Positions 26,239 through 34,940 of a DNA stretch of 36,337 bases are shown one piece after another (position 1 is the stretch's first letter; the number at the start of each line of letters is the position of its first letter). This stretch comes from Butyrivibrio sp. NC3005. Its GTDB lineage: Bacteria > Bacillota > Clostridia > Lachnospirales > Lachnospiraceae. Location of the stretch: positions 1 to 36,337 of the forward strand of contig NZ_AUKC01000040.1 in assembly GCF_000424545.1 (NCBI RefSeq), written 5' to 3'. Made by a program: the position numbers and the translations under genes. The notes below the pieces were generated by a model. It made no database searches, had not been told where the DNA came from, and saw nothing but the letters and a program-made list of their open reading frames with translations.

Positions 26239-26970
26239 ATGAAAATTTTTAAGACAAGAGATTATTATGATATGAGTAGAAAAGCTGCAAATATTATTTC
26301 TGCCCAAATCATATTAAAACCTGATTGTGTACTTGGTCTTGCAACAGGTTCTTCTCCACTTGGTACATACAAACAATTAGTAGAGTGGTATAAAAAAGAA
26401 GATTTGGATTTTTCAAAAGTATCAACAGTAAACCTTGATGAGTATCGCGGACTTAGCCCTCAAAACGAGCAAAGCTATTATTATTTCATGCATAAAAATC
26501 TATTTAGCCAGGTTAATATCAGAGAAAATGCCACTTTTGTTCCTGATGGAATGAATAATGATATAGAAAAGGCATGTAAAGATCATGAAGACATTATAAA
26601 CAGACTAGGCGGAATAGATTTGCAACTTTTAGGACTGGGAGAAAATGGTCATATTGGATTTAATGAACCGGCAGACGAATTTATTAAAGATACACACTGC
26701 GTTCAACTCTCAAGAAGTACGATAGAAGCAAACTCAAGGTTTTTCGAAGATATTAAAGATGTTCCTACCCAGGCTATTACAATGGGTATAAGAACAATAA
26801 TGCGAGCAGATAAGATTTTAATCATAGTAAATGGTTCTAAAAAAGCAAAGATAGTTAAAGAAGCTTTCTGGGGACCGGTAACTCCTAAAGTTCCTGCTTC
26901 AATTCTTCAGATTCATAAAGATGTCACTTTGGTCGCTGATGAAGCAGCGCTTTCACAGGCACCAATCTAA
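26239..26970 (+). CDS. nagB: Glucosamine-6-phosphate deaminase
   Basis: A 243-aa enzyme of the short Bacillus-type length; it turns glucosamine-6-phosphate into fructose-6-phosphate and ammonia. Visible sites: LATGSSPLGTY phosphate loop (about 35-43), NLDEYRGL with the general base Asp (D67), LGLGENGHIGFNEP with active His (H138) and Glu (E143), and a lysine-rich GSKKAKIV phosphate contact near 195. The C-terminal allosteric tail of the E. coli hexamer is absent, as in Gram-positive forms. Last step of the pathway encoded here. Confidence 0.96.
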   Translation: MKIFKTRDYYDMSRKAANIISAQIILKPDCVLGLATGSSPLGTYKQLVEWYKKEDLDFSKVSTVNLDEYRGLSPQNEQSYYYFMHKNLFSQVNIRENATFVPDGMNNDIEKACKDHEDIINRLGGIDLQLLGLGENGHIGFNEPADEFIKDTHCVQLSRSTIEANSRFFEDIKDVPTQAITMGIRTIMRADKILIIVNGSKKAKIVKEAFWGPVTPKVPASILQIHKDVTLVADEAALSQAPI

Positions 26971-27062
26971 AAGATTCACTTTAATGCTAAAATTCCGCTA
27001 GGGTAGAACAGTTTAAAAAAGTTTTAAAAAAGATATCCAACCTAAAGACAGGAGTCCCAAAA

Positions 27063-28241
27063 ATGATTATTAAAAATGCACTTGTTTTTACATTAAATAG
27101 AGGATTTGTCAAAGAAGATGTTTTCATAAAAGATAATGTGTTCACCAGTAAAATAAACTATATGAAAGAAACTGCTTTACCTCAAGATAATCTCGAAAAC
27201 AAACCATCAAATAGTAGTGATGTTATAGATGGAGAAGGATGCTATCTTATTCCAGGCCTTGTAGACGTACATTTTCACGGGTGCATTGGATACGATTTTT
27301 CTGATGGAGAGCAGGAATCTTTGAAGAAAATCGGAAAATATGAAGTTGAAAATGGTATAACTTCAATCTGTCCGGCAACAATGACTTTGCCCGTGGATAA
27401 GCTTGAAAAAATATGCAAAAATGCATATGAATATTCCAAAAATAATGATAAAAATTTATCTAGATTATGCGGCATACACTTGGAAGGTCCTTTCATTTCA
27501 AAGGAAAAGAAGGGTGCACAAAATCCAGAATATATAACAAATCCTGATATCAAAGCAGTAGAAAGACTATATGAAGAATCATGTAGTCTTGTAAAACTTA
27601 TAACTATTGCGCCTGAACTTCAAGGATCAATAGAGTTTATAAAAAGTCTTTCTGATAAAATTCACATATCAGTAGGACATACAACCTCAGATTATCAAAC
27701 TGCTTCAAAAGCATTTAAACTTGGAGCTGACCATGTTACACACATGTATAACGCCATGCCTTGCTTACTTCATAGAGAAAGCGGCGTTATAGGGGCAGCA
27801 TTTGATAATCCACATGTAATGACAGAAATAATCTGCGACGGTATTCATATTCAAGATACAGTCATCAGAATGACATTTTCAATGTTCGGCAAGGAAAGAA
27901 TAATCCTTGTAAGTGATAGTATGATGGCTACAGGAATGAATGATGGAGAATATGAACTTGGAGGTCAGAAAGTATTCGTAAAAGGAAAGCTTGCCACCTT
28001 GAAAGATGGCGTAATAGCAGGATCAGCCACAAATCTTATGGATTGTATGAAAAAAGCAGTTTCCATGGGAATTTCACTTGAAGATTCTGTACGATGCGCT
28101 TCCTATAACCCAGCAAAATCAATAGGACTTGATAGTATAATAGGTAGCATAGAAAAAGGAAAACTAGCAGACTGTGTCCTTTTATCTATTTCGGATTTAT
28201 CTATAAAGAAAGTAATTTTAAATGGCAAAATAGTAGATTAA
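27063..28241 (+). CDS. nagA: N-acetylglucosamine-6-phosphate deacetylase
   Basis: A 392-aa amidohydrolase that removes acetate from GlcNAc-6-phosphate. Metal and substrate residues seen: VDVHFHG (H70, H72), HLEGPFIS (E141), VGHTTSD (H206), HVTHMYNAMP (H227), and VSDSMMATG with catalytic Asp (D285). The H-x-H pair is present, so the enzyme may bind two metals as in Bacillus NagA. AGGAG lies 8 bases before the ATG. The 92-base gap after nagB has no clear terminator, so it is probably the last gene of the same operon. Confidence 0.95.
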   Translation: MIIKNALVFTLNRGFVKEDVFIKDNVFTSKINYMKETALPQDNLENKPSNSSDVIDGEGCYLIPGLVDVHFHGCIGYDFSDGEQESLKKIGKYEVENGITSICPATMTLPVDKLEKICKNAYEYSKNNDKNLSRLCGIHLEGPFISKEKKGAQNPEYITNPDIKAVERLYEESCSLVKLITIAPELQGSIEFIKSLSDKIHISVGHTTSDYQTASKAFKLGADHVTHMYNAMPCLLHRESGVIGAAFDNPHVMTEIICDGIHIQDTVIRMTFSMFGKERIILVSDSMMATGMNDGEYELGGQKVFVKGKLATLKDGVIAGSATNLMDCMKKAVSMGISLEDSVRCASYNPAKSIGLDSIIGSIEKGKLADCVLLSISDLSIKKVILNGKIVD

Positions 28242-28267
28242 ATTCAGTTCAACTAATGTCGAATTCA

Positions 28268-28320
28268 CCCCCTCGCAAACTATTCGAAAAATCAGCGTTT
28301 TGCGAATAGTTTGGGAGGGG
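28268..28320. repeat. Long inverted repeat after nagA, no T run
   Basis: Arms ccccctc-caaactattcg and cgaatagtttg-gaggggg-type sequence pair over about 17 positions with one mismatch, around a 16-base loop. The plus-strand sequence after it is taattaat, not a T run, so it is not a classic terminator. It could stabilise the nagA mRNA end or bind a protein. Confidence 0.65.
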
Positions 28321-28375
28321 TAATTAATACTACTGTTTTAAACATTATCTAGCAGTTCTTCTCTGCTATCATTAC

Positions 28376-28414
28376 AAAAAGCTGTTTACACATTTTTGCA
28401 TATAAACAGCTTTT
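28376..28414. terminator. Bidirectional terminator between nagA and the AI-2E permease gene
   Basis: Arms aaaagctgttta and taaacagctttt, loop about 14 bases, with T/A tails on both sides. It serves the convergent units. Confidence 0.8.
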
Positions 28415-28427
28415 CGTAATTGTGCAT

Positions 28428-29654
28428 TTATTTTGATATACTCTTAGATTTCTCTAATTGTGTCTCCGGCGGAATTGTTTTTTCACGGTAATTAATAAAT
28501 CTTTCAAATTGGATTCTAAGGAATGCTGCAATTGGTACAGATAAAAGCATTCCCAATAATCCACCTATTGCACCTCCAAATAATAAAGCCACTATTACAA
28601 GCGCTGGATGAACATCTACACTGTTACTAAGAAGTTTGGGATTAATGATATTTCCATCGATGGTCTGTAGAATAAATATAATCACTATACCGATAACCAT
28701 CAATCTGAATTCGCCTTTTATAAGACAACTTAATATAGTCATTCCATAAGCAACGATAGGGCCTACATATGGAATAAGATTTCCGATTCCTGTTGCTACA
28801 CCAATCAAAGCTGCATATGGAACTCCCAATAGTCCAAGGCCAATGCTAACCACTGCTGCCATAAATAATGCATCTGCAAACTGACCTCTTATGTATCCTG
28901 AAAAGCACTTATCAAGATCACAGCAGGCTATACTTAATACTTTATAGATTTTATCGCCAAATATCGCATGAAACGCCTTTTTCCAATAATCTGAAAGCTT
29001 CTTGGTATCTCCTAGAAAATATATGCAGAATATAATTGCAAAAAAGAAATTGATAACTGTATTTTTTATTACTGTAAAAGCACCTAGAATTCCAGTTCCT
29101 AATCCTCCAACAAGATTAGTTCCCTTACTACTGCCAAAACTACTCAAATAGCTAGATAAACTAGTAAATAATTCATTAAAAGAGGGAATTTCAAAGTTAT
29201 AATTATGAAGTAATGCTCTAACTCCTTCATAAAAATTAATAGCCTGAACACCTATATCATGAATGATTCCCTCAAGTTCATCAGGTTTAACAAAGTGAAT
29301 ATTGGAAGTAAACGCTGATATAACCATTGATAATAATATAAAAATACTCAGGATTATAATGAAGAATGCATTGAAAATGGCAAGGCTTCGACATAATCCG
29401 CTTTTCTTTTTTAAAAATGGAATACGTAGAAAAATCTTGTCAAAGAAATTCACAACCGGAAATAGTAAATAAGTAAGAACCAAACCAAAAAGAAGCGGGG
29501 CTATAACATTTATTACCCAAATAAACGCATTTCCAAAACCATTAAAAATAGCACCACTTTGATCTAAAATAAGCATTACAGCATAACATAAAGCAACTGT
29601 TACAATAGAAATAGCTGATATTCTTGCATATTTCTTCTTCAGAAAAATTTTCAT
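28428..29654 (-). CDS. AI-2E family transporter (YdiK/PerM/TqsA-like membrane protein)
   Basis: A 408-aa membrane protein with about seven to eight helices. Landmarks are the N-terminal FGLVLTYLLFPVVNFFDKI, the mid-protein soluble helix bundle (about 150-200), GYIRGQFADALFMAAVVSIGLGLLGVPYAALIGVATGIGNLIPYVGPIVA (the family signature region), and the ending DGNIINPKLLSNSVDVHPALVIVALLFGG with GMLLSVPIAAFLR. Members export small molecules or ions (Na+/H+, autoinducer-like compounds); the substrate is unknown. ATG 29654 is supported by AAAGGAG; the frame to 29696 lacks a site. Confidence 0.92.
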   Translation of the reverse strand: MKIFLKKKYARISAISIVTVALCYAVMLILDQSGAIFNGFGNAFIWVINVIAPLLFGLVLTYLLFPVVNFFDKIFLRIPFLKKKSGLCRSLAIFNAFFIIILSIFILLSMVISAFTSNIHFVKPDELEGIIHDIGVQAINFYEGVRALLHNYNFEIPSFNELFTSLSSYLSSFGSSKGTNLVGGLGTGILGAFTVIKNTVINFFFAIIFCIYFLGDTKKLSDYWKKAFHAIFGDKIYKVLSIACCDLDKCFSGYIRGQFADALFMAAVVSIGLGLLGVPYAALIGVATGIGNLIPYVGPIVAYGMTILSCLIKGEFRLMVIGIVIIFILQTIDGNIINPKLLSNSVDVHPALVIVALLFGGAIGGLLGMLLSVPIAAFLRIQFERFINYREKTIPPETQLEKSKSISK

Positions 29655-29772
29655 ACATTCTCCTTTTGCAGCATAAATTATAGGTGTAAGGAACAAGAAT
29701 TGTTTTTAACAAAAAACTATCCTCCATTTCAATATTACAGCTATAATACGCTGCTAGCAAGGAAAAACAAAA

Positions 29773-29823
29773 AAGGTGATCAGCCGTATAAACAGAATAA
29801 ACTGTATCTTACAACTAATCACC
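29773..29823 (-). terminator. Terminator downstream of tRNA-Pro
   Basis: On the minus strand AAGGTGAT and ATCACCTT enclose a loop with a smaller inner hairpin, and the stem is followed by TTTTTTGTTTTT. It lies 16 bases past the tRNA 3' end. Confidence 0.75.
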
Positions 29824-29838
29824 TTAATATAATAAAAA

Positions 29839-29913
29839 TCGGGGTGACAGGACTCGAACCTGCGACTTCCTGCTCCCAAAGCAGGCGCTCTAGCCAAACT
29901 GAGCCACACCCCG
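29839..29913 (-). tRNA. tRNA-Pro (anticodon TGG)
   Basis: On the minus strand the 75-base gene begins CGGGGTG, which pairs with CACCCCG at its end; discriminator base A. The D arm (GGCTCAG...), anticodon stem CCTGC/GCAGG with loop TTTGGGA (anticodon TGG), and T arm GCAGG-TTCGAGT-CCTGT are all intact. CCA is not encoded. It stands alone between protein genes with its own terminator. Confidence 0.96.
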
Positions 29914-30079
29914 ATTAAACATCAGCGCTTGTTGTATTGATTATATCTCGCGCGGACATTTATAGATTTTATAGTATAGTGTTTATTTTGTCAACACTTT
30001 TTTGAAAAAAATCCAAAAATATTTTCGTACTACCATTCCGATGCACTTTCAAAGGTTGTTTCTTTAAAATAGCAAATAA

Positions 30080-33000
30080 CTATCTCTTCTTTTTACTTTT
30101 TAATAGCTTTTTGTTTTCATACATGTTTTGATCTGCTTTTGTAAATACCGAGACAACGTTTTCTTCATTGCTGAATTTAGCCATACCACAGGCAATTACT
30201 ATTCCGCCGTTACATATTGCATCCTCATTGTGTTTTGAAATAAGTTCTACTAACTCATCACTTCTTGAATAATCTTCATCTTGTGATATAACCACAAATT
30301 CATCTCCGCCTACTCTATAAACAGGGCTTCTTTTAAATGTACTACATATTATCTTACATGCGGAACAAATACATTCATCTCCTGCTTTATGACCTAGGGT
30401 ATCATTTATTTTCTTTAAATCGTTTACATCCAGAACAACAATGGCAAATTCCGGCTGGCGTCGCTCAATAATTCTTCGATTCATGAGTTGTTCTCGTTCC
30501 TGATACGCATTTTTGTTTTTGATACCTGTCAGTGCATCTATATGTGCAAGGTTTTGAACCTGTGCAAGTTTTTCCACATATTCTCTTTTGATGCTCATAG
30601 CATCTGTTACATCCTGACAAAGACCAAGCAGACATTCTCTGCCTGTATCATCCACAAACTTTAGTTTAGTAGTCTGAAATTGGCGTTTATTTCCCTTAGC
30701 ATCCGGCACATCTTCATAAAAGATATATGGTTTATCCATGGAAAGAGCCTTTTTGTCATCTTCTATAAAATGAAGAGCTGTTGCCTCATCGAAAATTTCA
30801 AAATCAGTAAGTCCAGCAACATCTTCAGGTGTTTCTTTGTGCGCGTAATCCGCAAAGGCCTGATTACAAGCAAGATATTTTCTTGTAATAACGTCTTTAG
30901 AAAATGTCATTGCAGGCATATTTGTCAAGAGAGCTGAAACTGATTTCTTTAATTCTGCTATTTTTCTGCTGGCATCAGCTTCCTCTTTAAGTCTGACATT
31001 TTCTTTCTGTAACTTTGCGTATTCTCCAGACATCTTTTTTAAAGCCTTTCTATCATCACCAAAAGAGTTTCTTGCCTCGGCTGAAGATAAAATGGCTATC
31101 ATAATAGCAGAAACGCCTGTAACAGAATTTACCGCTATCCGCCATGCAATAATCTGGATAATTTTTCCATCTGCTGTCCTGTCATCTACTATAACTCTTT
31201 TTCCATCCTTAGCGCATTGTAAAACCGCCTTCAAAGAACGACTACCTGGTCTATCTATAATGTTTTCTGTGTTAAATTCTTTTATTCCTACAACACTTGG
31301 GAAATTATCTTTTATATATTTTTTAAAGGTTATATTAGCCTTTACTACTGATAGTTTTGATTTGTCACATTCAATCATAACCATCGGCCAGGTATCAAAA
31401 TAATCTGTAGATTGTTTTGTATCTGTGCTTGAAAGAGAAAGATTATATAAATTTACTTTTCCAAGCTGAGCATAATAATCTGATTCTTTTGGATTCTCGA
31501 ATCCAATCTGGATTCCTTTTTTACTTCTTTCTATTATCTCTGTAAGAGAAATTGGTTTACAAAAATAATACCCTTGCAGCATAGTGCATCCTATATCTTT
31601 TAGGAAATCTGCCTGTTCTTTAGTTTCAACTCCTTCTGCAACGGTATCCATACCAAGTGACATCGCCATTCTGACTAGTTCTGTAAGTATTATCTTTGAT
31701 TTTTCGCTCGTATCTATTTGTTGCACAAAAAGCATGTCGATTTTTATAAGGTCAAAAGGTATTTTTTGAAGAAGAATAGGTGAAGAATAACCACTTCCAT
31801 AGTCATCCATCCACACAGAAAAGCCTAAATCTTTGAATCTTTTAATTTCCTGTAATATATAATCTACATCATCTGCTACAGCGCTTTCCGTAATCTCAAT
31901 TACTAGCCTATCCCTTGAAATTCCAGATTGATCTACCCTTTTTCGTATGTCTTCGACAATATCACAAGTATAGAAATCGGATCTTGATAGATTAACTGAA
32001 ATAGGAACTACGTATAGTCCGCTGTCCGACTGTTCTTTCATTTTCTTAAGCACGCACTCCACTACATATAAATCAAGTTTGTAAATAGTATTGGTTTCTT
32101 CAAGAGCTGGAATAAAGGTAGCAGGACTAATGAAGCCTTTTTCAGGATCTTCCCACCTTGAAAGGGCTTCTTCATGGCACACTTTTTGATTTGCAGTTCT
32201 AATAATTGGCTGATAATATGCTTTTATCCAGTTATTATTTATAGCCTTATCTATATTTTCTACCACATATTGCTTTTCTTCGATTGCAGTCATCATGCTT
32301 GATTCAAAAAGATATACTTTACTGGCAAAATCTTTTTTACCAACATCACACGCAATCTTAGCTCTATCACAAGCACCACTTATACTTATACTCTCATCAT
32401 CATAGATATACATTCCGATATTTAGTGGAAGCCTTTTTTCACCTTCGACTTTGTTGCTAAACTCAATCAGTTTCGGAATTTGCTTTTTTGCAATTTCATT
32501 ATCTATAAAAACGCAGAAATGGTCTGCGCTAAATCTGCTGCAATTCTCATGACTAAATAGTTCTATTATCTTTTCAGCAAAAGATTTTAAATATCTATCT
32601 CCTTCTTCAAGCCCGTATTTTTGGTTATAAACTTTCATTCCTTGAAAATTCATGAAAAGAATTGCTGGTTTTAAACCATTTTTACGCATTTCTTCGCAAC
32701 CTTCTTTGGCTAGTTCAAAAAAATAGGTCATAGAAGGCAAACCCGTCAAATAATCATGACCGGTTTTGGTATAATAACTTCTTTCTATAAGCTTATTATT
32801 AAGTAAGTTTAAAAGAGAGTCTCTTCCTTTTTTTCCATCGTCTATGTATGGACCTTGGTCTGTATACCATACAATAGCAAGACGTACTCCATTTTCTTTT
32901 TCGATGTGTCTTCCATACGCATGGATAATTCTGTAGCCATCACCTTTTTTACTTCTGTAAACAGCATCGTAAAATCCACCCTCAGTTGCAAATTTATAGG

Positions 33001-33232
33001 CAGCATCTCCTATATCCGAAAGATCATCTGGGTGTGTATCACGATACATATTACTGTCCATAAGATTATATACTTCTTCTTTTGCCATATTATCAAAATT
33101 TAATAGTTCATAAAAACCTCTGGACAAAGCTACAGTTACTACTCTTCTATTAATAAATTGATATACTGCAAAAGGTATTGGACTTCTTTCTATGAAAGCT
33201 AATTCTTCATCACTATATCTATACTTTTCCAA
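30080..33232 (-). CDS. PAS-GGDEF-EAL-PAS-GGDEF cyclic-di-GMP signalling protein
   Basis: A 1050-aa cytoplasmic protein with no membrane helices. Order: PAS (about 20-125); a degenerate GGDEF domain (about 160-305) whose signature reads SADHF, so it cannot make c-di-GMP but may bind GTP; an EAL domain (about 320-565) with intact EALSRW, SVNLSRSDF, IEITES, MDDYGSGYSS, DLIKID and VAEGVET and LQGYYFCKP, so probably an active phosphodiesterase; a variable sensor-like region (about 600-715); a coiled coil (about 725-765); a second PAS (about 770-880); and a C-terminal GGDEF with intact YRVGGDEF, probably an active cyclase lacking the RxxD inhibitory site. TTG 33232 is chosen because AGGAGG sits 9 bases upstream; the frame reaches 33256. 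Confidence 0.9.
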   Translation of the reverse strand: MEKYRYSDEELAFIERSPIPFAVYQFINRRVVTVALSRGFYELLNFDNMAKEEVYNLMDSNMYRDTHPDDLSDIGDAAYKFATEGGFYDAVYRSKKGDGYRIIHAYGRHIEKENGVRLAIVWYTDQGPYIDDGKKGRDSLLNLLNNKLIERSYYTKTGHDYLTGLPSMTYFFELAKEGCEEMRKNGLKPAILFMNFQGMKVYNQKYGLEEGDRYLKSFAEKIIELFSHENCSRFSADHFCVFIDNEIAKKQIPKLIEFSNKVEGEKRLPLNIGMYIYDDESISISGACDRAKIACDVGKKDFASKVYLFESSMMTAIEEKQYVVENIDKAINNNWIKAYYQPIIRTANQKVCHEEALSRWEDPEKGFISPATFIPALEETNTIYKLDLYVVECVLKKMKEQSDSGLYVVPISVNLSRSDFYTCDIVEDIRKRVDQSGISRDRLVIEITESAVADDVDYILQEIKRFKDLGFSVWMDDYGSGYSSPILLQKIPFDLIKIDMLFVQQIDTSEKSKIILTELVRMAMSLGMDTVAEGVETKEQADFLKDIGCTMLQGYYFCKPISLTEIIERSKKGIQIGFENPKESDYYAQLGKVNLYNLSLSSTDTKQSTDYFDTWPMVMIECDKSKLSVVKANITFKKYIKDNFPSVVGIKEFNTENIIDRPGSRSLKAVLQCAKDGKRVIVDDRTADGKIIQIIAWRIAVNSVTGVSAIMIAILSSAEARNSFGDDRKALKKMSGEYAKLQKENVRLKEEADASRKIAELKKSVSALLTNMPAMTFSKDVITRKYLACNQAFADYAHKETPEDVAGLTDFEIFDEATALHFIEDDKKALSMDKPYIFYEDVPDAKGNKRQFQTTKLKFVDDTGRECLLGLCQDVTDAMSIKREYVEKLAQVQNLAHIDALTGIKNKNAYQEREQLMNRRIIERRQPEFAIVVLDVNDLKKINDTLGHKAGDECICSACKIICSTFKRSPVYRVGGDEFVVISQDEDYSRSDELVELISKHNEDAICNGGIVIACGMAKFSNEENVVSVFTKADQNMYENKKLLKSKKKR

Positions 33233-33420
33233 GAAATTAACCCTCCTGCGCAACAATGATAAAATATGGACCTACTTTACTATATTGTATCATAAAATGA
33301 TTTATTTTTTATCGATATTATGTCTTATGCCTATATAAAAAAATCGGAACATTACGGCAATGTTCATAAGACAGTAACGCAAAATGAGCATTGTCGCGGT
33401 AGATTGGCAAAAAAGAAGAA

Positions 33421-33446
33421 GTCTGAAAGGAACATACCTTCCAGAC
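33421..33446. terminator. Terminator after the small lipoprotein gene
   Basis: Arms GTCTGAAAGG and CCTTCCAGAC with a six-base loop and one internal mismatch. On the minus strand TTCTTCTTTTTT follows, 64 bases beyond the lipoprotein stop. A T-rich stretch also follows on the plus strand. Confidence 0.7.
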
Positions 33447-33509
33447 TTCCTTTTCTTATTAAAATAATGAGATGGTTTATGCTTTTACATCCACCTCGCC
33501 ACCTATTAA

Positions 33510-33950
33510 TTACTTAATCCTACTTAATGACGCTCCGCCTCTATACATTTCTGAGAAATCCTCTTCATCCCAGGTCTCATAATATTCAAGTATATCTGCA
33601 TCACCTTCAGCAGTCTGATATGTATACTGTATTCCACCGGCAGACTCCGCCTTTATTTTATATTCGTCATCAGCATTTTTTTCAATTTCACTGATTTTAT
33701 CAGAATGATCTAATGCGAAAGCACCATCTTTCATGTGACCATAGTTTACCTCTGCTTCTGTAAACTGCACATAATACTCAGGCTGCATGTCTTCTCCATC
33801 CATATATCCTACGGAAGCTGTCTGCCAGGTTCCAGGGATTGCAAGAGCCAGATCATCAGTACTCTCTTCTGTCTTTGATCCGCATCCCACAGTTCCTACG
33901 GTTAAAATTATTAACGTTGTCAACAATACTTTCTTCATATTCTTTTTCAA
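33510..33950 (-). CDS. Small lipoprotein, unknown function
   Basis: About 146 aa. N-terminal KKVLLTTLIILTVGTVGC is a lipoprotein signal peptide ending in lipobox VGTVGC. The mature part is acidic, with an N-terminal strand IPGTWQTASVGY resembling the opening 'G-x-W' strand of lipocalin-like DUF domains (compare IGLWSTDG in the lipoprotein at 34941). Two starts are possible: TTG 33950, overlapping the TGA of a severed upstream frame with GAGAGG 8 bases before it, or ATG 33938. The overlap suggests it was the second gene of an operon now cut by insertion sequences. Confidence 0.65.
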   Translation of the reverse strand: MKKNMKKVLLTTLIILTVGTVGCGSKTEESTDDLALAIPGTWQTASVGYMDGEDMQPEYYVQFTEAEVNYGHMKDGAFALDHSDKISEIEKNADDEYKIKAESAGGIQYTYQTAEGDADILEYYETWDEEDFSEMYRGGASLSRIK

Positions 33951-34099
33951 AACCCTTTCCTCTCCCTGGCCTTTTGGATCAGCTCCTCAGCTTCCTTAAA
34001 TGCTCCAGGGAGATAGTCTGCCTGCCACTCCTTGCCCTCTTTTTCTTTACTAGGCGTTTGCGAAATGCCAGAAGCCGCGTAATTACGGCATTCTTTTTG
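33947..34099 (-). pseudogene. Severed 3' end of an unknown gene
   Basis: A 50-codon open frame without a start codon ends in TGA (33947-33949), overlapping the lipoprotein's possible TTG start. The sequence is protein-like at the end (KEWQADYLPGAFKEAEELIQ then KARERKGF) with a helix-forming, charged composition and GC-richer codons than nearby genes. It stops being open at a TAG just before the transposase-like remnants begin near 34105, as expected if an insertion removed the 5' part. No family recognised. Confidence 0.4.
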
Positions 34100-34104
34100 C
34101 TACA

Positions 34105-34300
34105 AAATTAAACAACTCCTCACTGGTTCATGGCAAAATTGAGTTGTCGAAAAACAATCAACCATGCCCCAAAGAAAGGAGTTGTCACCTATATGATACC
34201 ATATCATCAGTTGACTTTGGCCGATGTTTTTACAGAAACTCAAAAACTTTTTGAATCCGATAAACCTGAATTCCTGAAACTGCTCGAATCTTCCATATGA
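34105..34300 (+). mobile_element. Remnant of a transposase 5' end
   Basis: ATG 34193 to TGA 34300 reads MIPYHQLTLADVFTETQKLF then ESDKPEFLKLLESSI, which resembles the first 35 residues of DDE transposases common in Lachnospiraceae (IS1182-like, from memory). A good ribosome site lies before it within AAAGGAGTTG. A 9-base inverted repeat, ACAACTCCT (34112-34120) and AGGAGTTGT (34177-34185), lies in the leader. The frame ends exactly where a different transposase's C-terminus starts, so this is a deletion or insertion junction. Confidence 0.5.
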
Positions 34301-34488
34301 TAATGCTCCTATGGAGAGATATTTTAATACTCTAAAAAATAATCTCATAAACCACCATTATTACCGCTCAGAGAAAGAACTCTATGAGGCTGTCGAAGAA
34401 TTTGCGTATGTTGAATATTAATCATTCAAGACCGCATTCTTATAATAATTACAAAACACCTTTTGAGGCACGCTACGGGATGTCATAA
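34293..34488 (+). pseudogene. IS3-family transposase (OrfB) C-terminal remnant, frameshifted
   Basis: Frame one (to about 34423) reads YDNAPMERYFNTLKNNLI then EKELYEAVEEFAYVEY. This is the last DDE block, with the catalytic Glu in D-N-A-P-M-E, of IS3/IS150-group transposases. A +1 shift then gives NHSRPHSYNNYKTPFEARYG, the usual end of these proteins, stopping at TAA 34486-34488. Everything upstream of the YDNAPME block is missing. The frameshift and truncation make it non-functional. Confidence 0.85.
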
Positions 34489-34893
34489 TCCTGTAGCAAT
34501 TACTTAGACCAGATCGTTACAAAAACACTTGACCACAACACTGTTTCAATAGATAATAAGAATCACCTTACTGGAAACATATTCCATGCACCACATGACC
34601 ATGAATCAGAAATAGATTTTGATACTTATATAGAGAATGATACTGCTAAATATTCATACACAATTAAATATACAAAATCTGATTTAGAAAACGAACCTAA
34701 ACTGATTCTCAATCTTGGAAAAAATGAAATCTATGCAAGACATGGTTATATTTTTAAAGATGAAAACATTGAAAACTACTTTTTAGGACAAATTTGGTAC
34801 GTACCTACAACATTCCCTGAAGATTTCGATGATAGCTGCTTTTCTGAAACTGAACGACAAAATCTAGAATTATTTAATGAATTATGTAAGTAA
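34489..34893 (+). pseudogene. YARHG-domain protein, 5'-truncated
   Basis: The frame is open from the transposase remnant to TAA 34891-34893 (134 codons), but no plausible start codon or ribosome site exists near its beginning. The C-terminal part LGKNEIYARHGYIFKDENIE and YFLGQIWYVPTTFPEDF with ETERQNLELF is a YARHG domain. It is closely parallel to the C-terminus of the gene at 34941 (LAKNEIYARHGYIFTDSDL), so the two are paralogues. The missing part would contain the signal peptide. The adjacent transposase remnant explains the loss. Confidence 0.7.
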
Positions 34894-34940
34894 TACTTAT
34901 AAAAAATAAAGAATACATTACTAACAAGAGAGGACTTGAA

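Noticed and set aside
29700..29918. 72-codon plus-strand ORF ending GVTGLEPATSCSQSRRSSQT
   Set aside because: It is the antisense translation of tRNA-Pro, a well-known false protein; the tRNA is intact.
33320..33517. 65-codon plus-strand ORF between the c-di-GMP gene and the lipoprotein gene
   Set aside because: It crosses a terminator hairpin, lacks a ribosome site and has no recognisable protein character.
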